Assembly (NCBI GenBank): GCA_965231165.1
Contig: OZ246421.1
Location: 558,001-622,000, forward strand
Direction: 5' to 3'
Length of the DNA stretch: 64,000 nt
Origin: Micavibrio_C sp965231165
GTDB lineage: Bacteria; Pseudomonadota; Alphaproteobacteria; Micavibrionales; Micavibrionaceae
Part shown: positions 1 to 8,429 of the stretch, piece after piece
Position numbering within the stretch: the first letter of the stretch is position 1
How the letters are laid out: every line of letters begins with the position of its first letter
Program-made: the position numbers and the translations under genes
The notes under the pieces: model-generated
Told to the model about the DNA's origin: nothing
Database searches by the model: none
Seen by the model: only the letters and a program-made list of their open reading frames with translations

Positions 1-852
1 TTTGGGGTTTTCGGGGAGCAGCGGTTCGCGGTCGGCCTGGCCCATGACGTTGGTCAGGCGCGTTTCAGGAATATTGGTTTCGGCCAGAATGCGCCGGGTC
101 GAATTGGCACGGTCGGCGGATAATTCCCAGTTGGTGTATTTTGCACCGCTGCCATACGGCACACTGTCGGTGTGGCCGCGCACGGAAATATTGTTTGGCA
201 TTTTCAGGATGATTTCGGCGACCTTTGACATCAACTTGCTGGTGTAATCGTACATCTCGGCGCTGCCGCTCGGGAACATCGGGCGGCCTTCTTGATCAAT
301 GATCTGGATGCGCATGCCTTCGGGCGTCATATCCATCATCACATTTTTCATCAGCTCCGCAAGCTCGGGGTCGCTCTTGATGGCTTCCTCGATTTCTTTC
401 TTTGTCTCTTCGAAGCGTTCTTCTTCCTGTTTCCTGAATTCTTCTTCCAGTGCTTCAAGCTCGCTGTCGGAATATTCAGGGCTGTCCACGCCGGAGGATC
501 CCGCCTTGTTTGATTCCCGTGTTGCACCTGATGCCTTGGGGGCGGTGACGGGAACGGCCATTTGCGACATCGCGCCTTCGGTGGTGACTGTCAGGCCGCC
601 CAGTACGCCACCTGCGCCGCTGGTGGCGTCGGATAGCTCGGGGTGGGTGGGGTCGAAATAGTTGGCAATCGCGTTTTTGGCTTCGTCGGTGGTGACGTTG
701 AGCAGCCAGAGCAAAAGGAAGAACGCCATCATCGCGGTCACGAAGTCGGCATAAGCGACTTTCCACGCGCCGCCATGATGCCCGGCTGCGTATTTTTTGA
801 CCTTCTTGATGATGATTGGTTGAAGTTCGTCGTCTTTTTTCTTGCTGGCCAT
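1..852 (-). CDS. motB: Flagellar motor stator protein MotB (3' end cut by window start)
   Basis: Stator subunit that, with MotA, forms the proton channel driving flagellar rotation and anchors it to peptidoglycan. The frame is open for 284 codons to the window edge, so the C-terminus is missing. Residues 30-51 (WKVAYADFVTAMMAFFLLLW) are the single transmembrane helix, with Asp36 at the proton-carrying position. Residues about 110-160 are a charged Glu/Lys-rich linker. An OmpA-like peptidoglycan-binding domain follows (GHTDSVPYGS, LSADRAN). The ATG lies 9 bases after the motA stop and has an AGGAA ribosome site, so the two are one transcription unit. Identity is clear from the N-terminal motif and the neighbour. 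Confidence 0.96.
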   Translation of the reverse strand, partial: MASKKKDDELQPIIIKKVKKYAAGHHGGAWKVAYADFVTAMMAFFLLLWLLNVTTDEAKNAIANYFDPTHPELSDATSGAGGVLGGLTVTTEGAMSQMAVPVTAPKASGATRESNKAGSSGVDSPEYSDSELEALEEEFRKQEEERFEETKKEIEEAIKSDPELAELMKNVMMDMTPEGMRIQIIDQEGRPMFPSGSAEMYDYTSKLMSKVAEIILKMPNNISVRGHTDSVPYGSGAKYTNWELSADRANSTRRILAETNIPETRLTNVMGQADREPLLPENPK

Positions 853-861
853 GAGTTATTC

Positions 862-1728
862 CTAACTCGGGCTAGGGAGTTCATTGAGTTTTTCTTCAAG
901 CTCAAGGAAACCCGGCTGCACATGATGCGGCAGGAATTTACGCGCAAATTCCACGGCGACCTGTGGGGCGGCACCCTGCAGGAAGGCGATGATGGAAACT
1001 TTCATGCAGCGGTAATAAAGAACCTCTGAGTCTGCTTTTGCTTTCATGGCGCCTGCCAGAGGGCCAATAAAACCGTAAGCCAGAAACACGCCGAGGAACG
1101 TACCGACCAGCGCGCCGCCGATCATCTTTCCGAGTACTTCCGGGGGTTCTGTAATAGAGCCCATGGTTTTGATAACCCCGAGAACGGCCGCCACAATACC
1201 GAGCGCCGGAATACCGTCAGCCATGGTTTGCATGGCGTGTGCAGGATGTTCCTTTTCTTGCGTCAGGGATTCAATCTCTTCATCCATCAGCGCTTCAATC
1301 TCGTGCGGGTTTTCATTGCCGAGCGAGATAATGCGCAGATAGTCGCAGACGAAGGTGACGGCGTGGTGATTATGAATGAAACCGGGGAATTGCTTGAACA
1401 GTTCGCTGTTCTCCGGGTCTTCGATGTGAGACTCCAGTGCCAGCCAGCCCTTGGTGCGGGCCAGCTTGAACAGCATATACATCACGCTCAACAGCTCCAT
1501 ATAGGAGGATTTATCATGCGCTTCCGGCTTGATAATACATTTCATGCTGGAAAGGGTTGATTTGATCGTGTGCGAGGTATTGGCAACGATAAAGGCACCG
1601 ATAGCGCAACCCATAATAATCAGAATTTCATAGGGGGCGGCTTTGGCAATGGGTGCAAGATGCCCACCGGCAAGCATATAGCCGCCAAAGGTACAGGCAA
1701 TAACAAGGATGAAACCAACAATCTTCAT
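862..1728 (-). CDS. motA: Flagellar motor stator protein MotA
   Basis: Integral membrane stator subunit that couples proton flow to torque on the FliG rotor. 288 residues is the normal family length. The N-terminus (MKIVGFILVIACTFGGYMLAGG) and second helix (ILIIMGCAIGAFIVAN) form the first membrane pair. A long charged cytoplasmic loop follows, then the conserved segment with GIPALGIVAAVLGVIKTM, which carries the mechanistic proline, and a fourth helix near GTFLGVFLAYGFIGPLA. It is followed 9 bases later by motB. The EAL-domain gene lies 149 bases upstream on the same strand, so c-di-GMP turnover and motor function may be linked, but this is inferred from position only. Confidence 0.96.
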   Translation of the reverse strand: MKIVGFILVIACTFGGYMLAGGHLAPIAKAAPYEILIIMGCAIGAFIVANTSHTIKSTLSSMKCIIKPEAHDKSSYMELLSVMYMLFKLARTKGWLALESHIEDPENSELFKQFPGFIHNHHAVTFVCDYLRIISLGNENPHEIEALMDEEIESLTQEKEHPAHAMQTMADGIPALGIVAAVLGVIKTMGSITEPPEVLGKMIGGALVGTFLGVFLAYGFIGPLAGAMKAKADSEVLYYRCMKVSIIAFLQGAAPQVAVEFARKFLPHHVQPGFLELEEKLNELPSPS

Positions 1729-1877
1729 GGCAGGGCCAAAGAAATCCTTTCTTTGTCACAGGAGTGATTACGCGAATCCGAAACGGATATTATAATGATT
1801 TTCTATGGTTTAAGGGTGCCAGAAAAGACTTAACAGATTGTAACTATTCTTTTATCCCCGCTTATATACGCAGGTAT

Positions 1878-3527
1878 CTAAAGAGGAGGAATGAGCTTGC
1901 GGGCTACTGATGGTTCAAAATCCGGCTTCGGCAGAGGTTTGGAGTAGAGGAAACCCTGTGCCAGCGGAATGCCCATTTCCTTAATCATGCGGGCTTGCTC
2001 GATGGTTTCAACGACTTCCGCTATTACCGTAACGCCAAGATCCTGACACATACGCGCCAGGTTTTTGACCATCACGGCGTCGCGCTGACTGGTCAGCAGT
2101 TTGCGCGTGTACTGGCCATCAATCTTCAGGTAGTCGATATGCAGGCTCTGCAGGTACTGGAACGAGGCCGATCCTGCGCCGAAATCGTCGAGGCAGACCT
2201 TATAGCCGCGATCCTGCAGAGTTTTGATGAAGTTGTTTACCATGTCCAGTTCCTTGATGGTGGTGGACTCGGTGATTTCAAAAATCATCCGTTTTGCCAG
2301 ATGCTTGTTGAGATCCAGCTTCGCCAGCAGTGTTTTGAAAAATTGTTCGTTCTGTATCGACTGGCCGGAAAGATTGACGGCGAATTTCGTGTCCCGGCCC
2401 TGCGATTTATAGAGTAGGTAATTAATGGCGCGTTCACAGGCGGCGATGTCGAAATCGGCGGCCATGCCGATGTCCTCGCCAAAAATAATCCATTCCTGCG
2501 TCGATCCCTGGTTCTTGAACCGTGCGAGCATTTCATAGTGGGAAACGCTGAGCGTATCGATATCGACAACGGGCTGGTAATGGAAATCAAAACTCAGTTG
2601 TTCGATCATGGTTTTGAATTGCTGGATTTTATGCGCGTTGGCGCTGACATACGCCTTGAATCCGGAATTCAGGGTTTCGATGTTCAGGCTGGTGCCTTTG
2701 CGTTCGAATTCGTTGATGGTATAGACCAGCGCCTTGCTGGCATCGCGTTCGCTCAGGGACTGGATGTCCGCCTGAATGGTTTTACCCTTGATCTCTATAT
2801 TTTCTTCGTTGGGGGCTTTTTCCTGCGCCAAAGCGGTCAGCTGCGCCAGCAGGGAATCCGTCGTTACCGATTTGTCGTGAAGGATACTGTATTTCCCGTC
2901 GTCGATTTCGGCAGCGGCCTGACCGTCAGCGGATTGCGAGCATAAAAGCTCTGTGACCGCGCCCCTGAAGCTATCCCACCAGTCATTGCCCATTTTGGAT
3001 TTTATTTCGCCGATATTCTCGATATCGAGCAGGGTCATATCGAGATCCTGACCGGTGGCGCGGGCGACATCGATGGCGTCCTTGGCGGCCAGCAGGAAAG
3101 TGTCCTTGTCCAGCAATTCGTATTCGTTTTGCGCCTTCATCATGTCCGATAGCTGGGCCATCATCGCATTCGAGAAGCCGAGAGTGATATACAGGCCGTC
3201 GCTGTTTGGCATTTTGATCGCCGTCAGAATGGCGCGCTGCCCGTTGCCGAGTGTTTGGTCCAGTGTTACCAGATAGGGGCCGCAGCGTTCGGCGGCACGG
3301 GCGCGTGTTTCCATTTTCGTGAGTATGTGACGATCTTCGTTGGAAAAAATCGTGAGCCAGTTCTGGCCGATCAGTGTTTTTTCGTTGATGCCTGTAAGGC
3401 TGCGGGCCGCCCCCAATGCAAAATCGACGATTCCCGTCTCGTTTACTTCGAGAAAGAGATCGGCTGATGCAAATGAGAAAGCGAGGAAGCGGTCGCGTTG
3501 CTTCTTGATATTTGTTGTTTTGTCCAT
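1878..3527 (-). CDS. PAS / degenerate GGDEF / EAL-domain c-di-GMP phosphodiesterase
   Basis: Predicted cytoplasmic c-di-GMP phosphodiesterase of 549 residues with no transmembrane segment. Residues 1-120 resemble a PAS sensor. Residues about 150-270 look like a decayed diguanylate cyclase domain: the signature position near 208-213 reads IDDGKY instead of GGDEF. The EAL domain runs from about 305 to 545. It keeps the main catalytic residues: E-M-L at 332-334, FAVNLS, FEITES, the LDDFGAG double Asp, LKIDG, the Glu of IAEVVE and AQGFLYSKP. It should therefore hydrolyse c-di-GMP, while the GGDEF remnant may only bind a nucleotide. It precedes motAB on the same strand, which suggests a motility role. 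Confidence 0.9.
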   Translation of the reverse strand: MDKTTNIKKQRDRFLAFSFASADLFLEVNETGIVDFALGAARSLTGINEKTLIGQNWLTIFSNEDRHILTKMETRARAAERCGPYLVTLDQTLGNGQRAILTAIKMPNSDGLYITLGFSNAMMAQLSDMMKAQNEYELLDKDTFLLAAKDAIDVARATGQDLDMTLLDIENIGEIKSKMGNDWWDSFRGAVTELLCSQSADGQAAAEIDDGKYSILHDKSVTTDSLLAQLTALAQEKAPNEENIEIKGKTIQADIQSLSERDASKALVYTINEFERKGTSLNIETLNSGFKAYVSANAHKIQQFKTMIEQLSFDFHYQPVVDIDTLSVSHYEMLARFKNQGSTQEWIIFGEDIGMAADFDIAACERAINYLLYKSQGRDTKFAVNLSGQSIQNEQFFKTLLAKLDLNKHLAKRMIFEITESTTIKELDMVNNFIKTLQDRGYKVCLDDFGAGSASFQYLQSLHIDYLKIDGQYTRKLLTSQRDAVMVKNLARMCQDLGVTVIAEVVETIEQARMIKEMGIPLAQGFLYSKPLPKPDFEPSVARKLIPPL

Positions 3528-3802
3528 GTACGCAAATAAGCCCTTGTGTCCAGTCTAAGTGTGACACAGGAGATTTACTAATTAATAAAGGAGGTTAGGC
3601 ATAATATGGGCTTGGGAGCGATCAGACATGCTTTGGGGGCGTTTTTTCCTTATCTCATTGAAATATAACAATATTATCTTTTAGGTACAAGATTTCAGTT
3701 TTTTCCGATTGAGTGGCCCTTTTTGGCAGATTTGCTGCAAATTTTGCGCTTTTATGTTCCGGAGTGCTAGTTTGTGAATCTTAGCAATCCGGGGGTAATA
3801 TC

Positions 3803-4000
3803 ATGGCTGAATATGAAGGCGGTTTTTATGAACCGAAGAAAAAGGAAGAGGCGCCTGAGCCGCCGCGCAGACTGTCTGATTATTTTATGTCTGATTTAGG
3901 ACGCGCTCTTGCCAACATCGCCGCAGATAAAAAAGAGCGGCAGGAGAAAGCACGGCAGGCAGCCGAGCCTCCGAAGCCGGGGCCGGGGTTTATAGAATAA
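3803..4000 (+). CDS. Small charged hypothetical protein
   Basis: A 65-residue soluble protein of unknown function. It is rich in Lys, Glu, Pro and Arg (KKKEEAPEPPRR, KKERQEKARQAAEPPKPG), has a short predicted helix in the middle, and has no signal peptide, membrane segment or metal motif. A GGGGG ribosome site sits 7 bases before the ATG. It stands alone, 275 bases downstream of the divergent EAL gene start and convergent with the next gene. That upstream stretch is AT-rich and holds the promoters for both directions. I do not recognise a family. Confidence 0.55.
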   Translation: MAEYEGGFYEPKKKEEAPEPPRRLSDYFMSDLGRALANIAADKKERQEKARQAAEPPKPGPGFIE

Positions 4001-4013
4001 TCTCAGGACGGAA

Positions 4014-4439
4014 TTAAACGGAGGGCTTCTGCGCCAGTCCATAACGTTTGATCGTTACTTTTACGCCATCCATATCTTTGACCGTTTGCGGGCACTGCGA
4101 AAGGGGCGATCCGCGCGTCATCGCGCTGTGATAGAGGAATGAATCGCACAGGCGTGCCCAGAAACCAGACCTGTCCTCATCAATTTCCGTCGTTATTTTG
4201 TCAGCCTTCTGAAAGGCTTCGACAATCGGCGGCGTCAGTAACTGCGCATCCACGATGCGCTGAAATATTTCATGGGATGTCGTAAAGCTGCATCTTTCGT
4301 CATTGTCGCTAATGGAAACGCCATCAAAATGGGCTGCTGCGGTAAAGAACATCCGACGCAGTTCTGTTTTGACGGCGCGATCTGCGGGGCGTTTTCTTCC
4401 GTACGCGTATTCTACAGTTACTTCTTTGCCCGCCATCAT
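4014..4439 (-). CDS. Hypothetical protein downstream of hemB
   Basis: A 141-residue cytoplasmic protein that I cannot place in a family. It starts MMAGKEVTVEYAYGRKRPAD and contains three cysteines (in DERCSF, RLCDS and SQCPQ) without an obvious metal-site spacing. A TTG ten codons in frame upstream would overlap the hemB stop. I prefer the ATG at 4439 because GAGAAGGAAA precedes it at good spacing. It lies 23 bases after hemB on the same strand, so it is probably cotranscribed. No catalytic motif, signal peptide or membrane helix is visible. Confidence 0.55.
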   Translation of the reverse strand: MMAGKEVTVEYAYGRKRPADRAVKTELRRMFFTAAAHFDGVSISDNDERCSFTTSHEIFQRIVDAQLLTPPIVEAFQKADKITTEIDEDRSGFWARLCDSFLYHSAMTRGSPLSQCPQTVKDMDGVKVTIKRYGLAQKPSV

Positions 4440-4462
4440 GCGTTTCCTTCTCGAATGACTGT

Positions 4463-5494
4463 TCAAGAGAGATTGCGGGCGGCATCGACGGCGGCATAGG
4501 TCAGGATACCGTCGGCACCGGCGCGTTTGAATCCCATCAGCATTTCCATCAGGGCTTTATCGTAATCCAGCGCGCCTGCCTGTGCCGCGAATTTCAGCAT
4601 CGCGTATTCGCCGCTGACGTTATAGGCGAACGTAGGGACGCGGAATTCCGTTTTTACGCGGTGAATGATATCGAGGTAGGGCAGACCCGGTTTGACCATG
4701 ACCATGTCAGCGCCTTCATCAAGATCGAGAGCCACTTCGCGCATGGCTTCGTCGCTGTTGGCTGGGTCCATCTGGTGCGTTTTGCGGTCGCCTGTTTTCA
4801 GTGCGCATCCGGCGGCATCACGGAACGGGCCGTAAAAAGCGGAAGCGTATTTTGCGGCATAGGAAAGAATGGCGGTGTTTTCGTGGCCATTGTCATCCAG
4901 TGCGGCGCGGATCGCGCCGACCATGCCGTCCATCATGCCGGACGGCGCGATGATGTCGGCGCCCGCGTCGGCGGCGATAATGGCCTGCACGGCGAGATTT
5001 TCCAGCGTAGCGTCGTTCATCACATGGCCGTGATCGTCGAGTGGTCCGCAATGGCCGTGATCGGTGTACTCGCAGAAGCAGGCATCAGCCATGACGATGA
5101 TGTCGGGGCAGGCGTCTTTCACATTGCGGATCATGCGGGCCAGCAGGCCATCAGGTTTCATTGAGTCGGTGCCGTGGTCGTCTTTATGGTGCGACACCCC
5201 AAACAGCATGACGGATTTCACGCCCGCCTGTTCGGCTTCTTTCACGGCGGTGGCGATTGATTTTTCGGTTTCGCGGAAAACGCCGGGCATGGATTTGATC
5301 GGCTGGCGTTCGCTGATGCCTTCTTCGACAAACATCGGCAGGACCAGGTCGGCGGTGGTCAGTGTATTTTCGCGGACAAGGGCGCGCATGTTTTCAGAGG
5401 TGCGCAGGCGGCGCATGCGCAGGGGCAGATCGGCTGTCATGTGGCCTTCAGATGTCGGTTTACCGATAAAAGACAGGGGCTTGGAGAGGGTCAT
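4463..5494 (-). CDS. hemB: Delta-aminolevulinic acid dehydratase (porphobilinogen synthase)
   Basis: Condenses two 5-aminolevulinate molecules to porphobilinogen in cytoplasmic haem and tetrapyrrole synthesis. The two Schiff-base lysine regions are present (SYAAKYASAFYGP and MVMVKPGLPYLD). The metal site reads DACFCEYTDHGHCG, so all three catalytic-zinc cysteines are kept, as in zinc-dependent enzymes. From 5494 the protein is 343 residues. A start at 5440 (MTADLPLRMRRLR) has a better-spaced GAAGG ribosome site and aligns with the E. coli start, giving 325 residues, so the N-terminus is uncertain. It diverges from the acyl-CoA hydrolase gene across a 65-base gap. Confidence 0.96.
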   Translation of the reverse strand: MTLSKPLSFIGKPTSEGHMTADLPLRMRRLRTSENMRALVRENTLTTADLVLPMFVEEGISERQPIKSMPGVFRETEKSIATAVKEAEQAGVKSVMLFGVSHHKDDHGTDSMKPDGLLARMIRNVKDACPDIIVMADACFCEYTDHGHCGPLDDHGHVMNDATLENLAVQAIIAADAGADIIAPSGMMDGMVGAIRAALDDNGHENTAILSYAAKYASAFYGPFRDAAGCALKTGDRKTHQMDPANSDEAMREVALDLDEGADMVMVKPGLPYLDIIHRVKTEFRVPTFAYNVSGEYAMLKFAAQAGALDYDKALMEMLMGFKRAGADGILTYAAVDAARNLS

Positions 5495-5559
5495 TTCGTT
5501 TGCATCCTTGCGGGGAGTGGCCTAATCTTGCGGCACATATAACTCCTTCAAGATGCACT

Positions 5560-6612
5560 ATGTCAACGAATACCGAACACGAAATTTTTGCTGAAAAATC
5601 AGGGTCTGTCCTGCATGTGACGATCAACCGCCCGGCGGCGCTTAACGCCTTGTCCCGCAATATGATTCAGGAAATGGCGCGGCTTCTGGCCACGGCTGAA
5701 AAGGACGATGCGGTCGGGTCTGTGGTTATCCGCGGGGCCGGGGGTAAGGCATTTTGCGCCGGGGGCGATATCAAATCAACCTGGGCCCAGCGTACCGATG
5801 TTGCCGCCAATGATCATTATTTCTACGATGAATATAACCTGAACCGCCAACTGTTTCATTATTCCAAACCGCTGGTCGCGCTGATGGATGGCATCACTAT
5901 GGGCGGCGGTTATGGCGTGGCGGGTTATTGCGATTACCGTGTGGCCACGGAAAATACAAAATGGGCGATGCCGGAAACGGGGATCGGTTTCTTCCCTGAT
6001 ATTGGCGTCACGCATGCCTTTCATCAGGCACCGGGCGCGATGGGCATGTGTCTGGCGCTGACCGGCATGACGATTGGGCCGGAAGATGCGTTCTATGGCG
6101 GGTTCGCCACGCATTATATATATGCGGATGCGTTGCGTGATGTGACGGCGGCGCTTGACGCCGGGGAATCGCCGGAAGAGGTCGTGGCGCGTTTTCATCG
6201 TACGCCCGCGCTGATAGGTCCGTTGGCGCAGCATCAGGATGTGATTGACCGATGCTTCGGACTGGACAGCGTGGCGGAGATTGTCGAAGCGCTGAAGCAG
6301 GAAACATCTGACTGGGCGCAGGCCACATTGGCGCTGTTACTGAGTCGGTCGCCGCTGGCGGTGTGTGTGACTTTCACGCGCATGATCAGGGGGCGGGGGC
6401 AGTCGTTTGACCGGATTATCGAGGATGATTATGTCATTGCGCGGCAGTTTATGCGCGGGGATGAGTTTTTTGAAGGTGTGCGGGCAATGCTGGTCGATAA
6501 AGACAAAAAACCGCTGTGGAGCCCGGAAACGCTGGATAAAGTGACGGAAATCGATATTTCCCGCCATTTCGAGCCATTGCCCGGGCGGCTGGCGGATGGA
6601 TTTAAGGGTTGA
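5560..6612 (+). CDS. 3-hydroxyisobutyryl-CoA hydrolase (crotonase superfamily)
   Basis: Probable hydrolase of 3-hydroxyisobutyryl-CoA in valine degradation, cytoplasmic, 350 residues from the chosen ATG. The crotonase oxyanion-hole segments are GGKAFCAGGDIK and DGITMGGGYGVAG. The sequence MPETGIGFFPDIG carries the Glu and Asp typical of the hydrolase subgroup rather than plain enoyl-CoA hydratases. The length, about 350 rather than 260, also supports the HIBCH/ECH_2 group. A longer in-frame start at 5500 would run into the divergent hemB start, so ATG 5560 is preferred. No other valine-pathway genes are adjacent. Exact substrate is inferred from family. Confidence 0.85.
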   Translation: MSTNTEHEIFAEKSGSVLHVTINRPAALNALSRNMIQEMARLLATAEKDDAVGSVVIRGAGGKAFCAGGDIKSTWAQRTDVAANDHYFYDEYNLNRQLFHYSKPLVALMDGITMGGGYGVAGYCDYRVATENTKWAMPETGIGFFPDIGVTHAFHQAPGAMGMCLALTGMTIGPEDAFYGGFATHYIYADALRDVTAALDAGESPEEVVARFHRTPALIGPLAQHQDVIDRCFGLDSVAEIVEALKQETSDWAQATLALLLSRSPLAVCVTFTRMIRGRGQSFDRIIEDDYVIARQFMRGDEFFEGVRAMLVDKDKKPLWSPETLDKVTEIDISRHFEPLPGRLADGFKG

Positions 6613-6723
6613 ATTCGTCCTTAAGTGCGTTATCATTTTGATAATAAAGATATATTACTCTGGTTAATGGTAGATCTACCAATTCTTGAACATTCCTTGA
6701 ACCGACCCTTTGGAGAGTGAAAC

Positions 6724-7194
6724 GTGACCGCTTATTATGATGCGATCCAGCTTATCGAGCGCCTGCACCGCCATTTCCTGGATGTGCTGAAAATTGAACT
6801 CGACCGTAAAGGGATACAGGATATCAACAACGTCCAGAGCATGATCCTGTTCAATATCGGCGATGATGAAATGACGGTCGGTGAACTGACGATCCGTGGT
6901 TATTACCTCGGCTCGAATGTTTCCTACAACGTCAAGAAGATGGTCGAGAACGGATACCTTATTCAGGAACGTTCCGTGCATGATAAACGCTCCATCCGTG
7001 TGCGCCTGTCTGATAAGGGCAAGAAGCTTTGCGATCTGATCACGGCGATGTTCAAACGTCACGAAGAGCAGTTGAAAGGTTCCGACATCACTGAAACGCA
7101 CCTGAGCAATCTGAACGGCGCGCTGAAGATGATTGAACGTTTCTGGGCCGTGCAGACAAACTTCGGGGCACTCAATCCGGCGGATTTCGACTAA
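6724..7194 (+). CDS. MarR/LdtR-type winged-helix transcriptional regulator
   Basis: A 156-residue dimeric winged-helix DNA-binding regulator. The helix-turn-helix lies around residues 55-85 (MTVGELTIRGYYLGSNVSYN, VKKMVENGYL) and the wing around 86-98 (QERSVHDKRSIRVRLSDKGK), followed by a C-terminal dimerisation helix. The sequence resembles the alphaproteobacterial LdtR branch, known in Liberibacter and rhizobia to control L,D-transpeptidase and osmotic-stress genes. GTG start preceded by GGAGAG. The next gene, a membrane protein, starts 18 bases later and may be cotranscribed. The target here is unknown. Confidence 0.82.
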   Translation: MTAYYDAIQLIERLHRHFLDVLKIELDRKGIQDINNVQSMILFNIGDDEMTVGELTIRGYYLGSNVSYNVKKMVENGYLIQERSVHDKRSIRVRLSDKGKKLCDLITAMFKRHEEQLKGSDITETHLSNLNGALKMIERFWAVQTNFGALNPADFD

Positions 7195-7212
7195 GGTCTT
7201 AAGGGGCGAGGG

Positions 7213-7767
7213 ATGAACATGGAAACATCCTCGGTGCAACCAGTACCCGGCGCTGCCCGCTTACATTTTCCCATTGAGGGTCATTCAATATGGCCGGTTA
7301 TCCTGTGGATGCTGCTGTTTAGCTCGGTGGCGGCCGTGTTCGTTATCGGTCTTACACTGAACATGTTCAATGTCGGCGGCTTGCCGATGGACAAGAACGC
7401 TATAACGGCCCTGATCGCCGGGTTTCTGGTGCTGGAATATATGGCGGTGCTGAAACTGATTGTGCCCAACCTGACCGACTATGGCCGCTACCGTATTTAT
7501 CCCGACCGCGTGGATTTTTATCCGTTGGTGCTGCTGGGGCTGGGTGTTACCGAACAATCAAAGGCTGAACCGTCCAGCGCCTTTTCAGGGGTACGGATCA
7601 AAATTTCGGTCAGCAAGGACAAGCCAACCTTTTACCGTGTCGATCTCGTCCACCCGGCCAAAGGGCGGACTCTCAAGCTCAAATATTTTCTCGATATGCC
7701 GGATGCGCAGCTCTATGCGCGTGAACTGGCGGATACGATGAAGTTGCCGATTTTGGAGCAGGCTTAG
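7213..7767 (+). CDS. Membrane-anchored protein of unknown function
   Basis: A 184-residue protein with two transmembrane helices (about residues 28-50, WPVILWMLLFSSVAAVFVIG, and 62-85, AITALIAGFLVLEYMAVLKL). A soluble beta-rich C-terminal part follows (YRIYPDRVDFYPLV, FSGVRIKISVSKDK, TLKLKYFLDMPDAQ). The two helices plus a small beta-sandwich recall bacterial PH-like membrane proteins, but that is only a fold impression. It starts 18 bases after the LdtR-like regulator on the same strand and may be its cotranscribed partner. No enzymatic motif seen. Confidence 0.6.
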   Translation: MNMETSSVQPVPGAARLHFPIEGHSIWPVILWMLLFSSVAAVFVIGLTLNMFNVGGLPMDKNAITALIAGFLVLEYMAVLKLIVPNLTDYGRYRIYPDRVDFYPLVLLGLGVTEQSKAEPSSAFSGVRIKISVSKDKPTFYRVDLVHPAKGRTLKLKYFLDMPDAQLYARELADTMKLPILEQA

Positions 7768-7828
7768 AGATAATTATCATCCCCGGTCTAGCTGTGGATG
7801 ATAGAGCTATGAGAAATTGCGTCTTAGA

Positions 7829-7927
7829 CTCTCCCCCTGAGGGGGAGGGTAGGGTGGGGGGTTAAAGTGTCTCCTGTAGATTTGATATTATAAACCCTCC
7901 CCCATCCCCTCCCTTAGGGAGGGGAGA
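7829..7927. repeat. REP-like G/C-run palindromic repeat
   Basis: Two short palindromes (CTCCCCCTGAGGGGGAG at 7831-7847 and CTCCCTTAGGGAGGGGAG near 7908-7925) sit at the ends of a larger inverted repeat. A G-run (GGGTAGGGTGGGGGGTT) on one side pairs with a C-run (AACCCTCCCCCATCCCC) on the other. The arrangement is typical of paired REP elements between convergent genes. It may act as a transcript-end or mRNA-stability hairpin for both flanking genes. Confidence 0.75.
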
Positions 7928-7955
7928 AGATTTTTTCAGAGATAGCACAGGACGG

Positions 7956-8426
7956 TTATTGTTGTGCGGCCTTCAGCTTGTCCGTGATATCAATCACACC
8001 GTCCATGTCCCAGACTTTGTTATTCAGCATGAAAATTTTTGCTGACGGATCGACCAGCCGGGTCACGGTGTCGAAGGGGATAAGCGCGGCGCGGTAAATA
8101 CTCATGTCGGCCTGAAACAAAACGCCGATCAGGAAATCGAATTTTTTTTGCTCAAGCCCTTTAATGGCGTTTAGCTGGCGTGTGTCGGTTGTGCTCATCA
8201 GGCGTTTGAATTTGATCTGATAGCGCAAGCCTTCATCATCACAGGCATCGTAGCCGGAGGTTGAAGGCGGTTCGCGTTTCAGGTCAAAGGCCTTGCAAGC
8301 CAGATAAGTGGCGTAATCGCCTACGGGTTGCGTCGGGTTATGAACGATATCGCGCACGGCGAGTTCATCCATGATCTGCGTTTGCAGGCGGATGAGGTCG
8401 AGGGGCGGAAGTGTCTTTATGTCCAT
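7956..8426 (-). CDS. Hypothetical protein with nuclease-like QIK motif (DUF6998-like)
   Basis: A 156-residue cytoplasmic protein. The central stretch GDYATYLACKAFDL, then STSGYDACDDEGLRYQIKFKR, matches from memory the pattern GDYxE...GYDA...YQIK of a family of uncharacterised proteins (DUF6998-like). The Asp followed by Q-I-K resembles the D-x(n)-(D/E/Q)xK core of PD-(D/E)XK nucleases, and upstream helix residues would complete it. The C-terminal half (FDFLIGVLFQADMSIYRAALIP) looks like the later beta-strands. It lies 3 bases after the acyl-CoA dehydrogenase stop, so it is probably cotranscribed. Function unproven. Confidence 0.6.
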   Translation of the reverse strand: MDIKTLPPLDLIRLQTQIMDELAVRDIVHNPTQPVGDYATYLACKAFDLKREPPSTSGYDACDDEGLRYQIKFKRLMSTTDTRQLNAIKGLEQKKFDFLIGVLFQADMSIYRAALIPFDTVTRLVDPSAKIFMLNNKVWDMDGVIDITDKLKAAQQ

Positions 8427-8429
8427 AAA

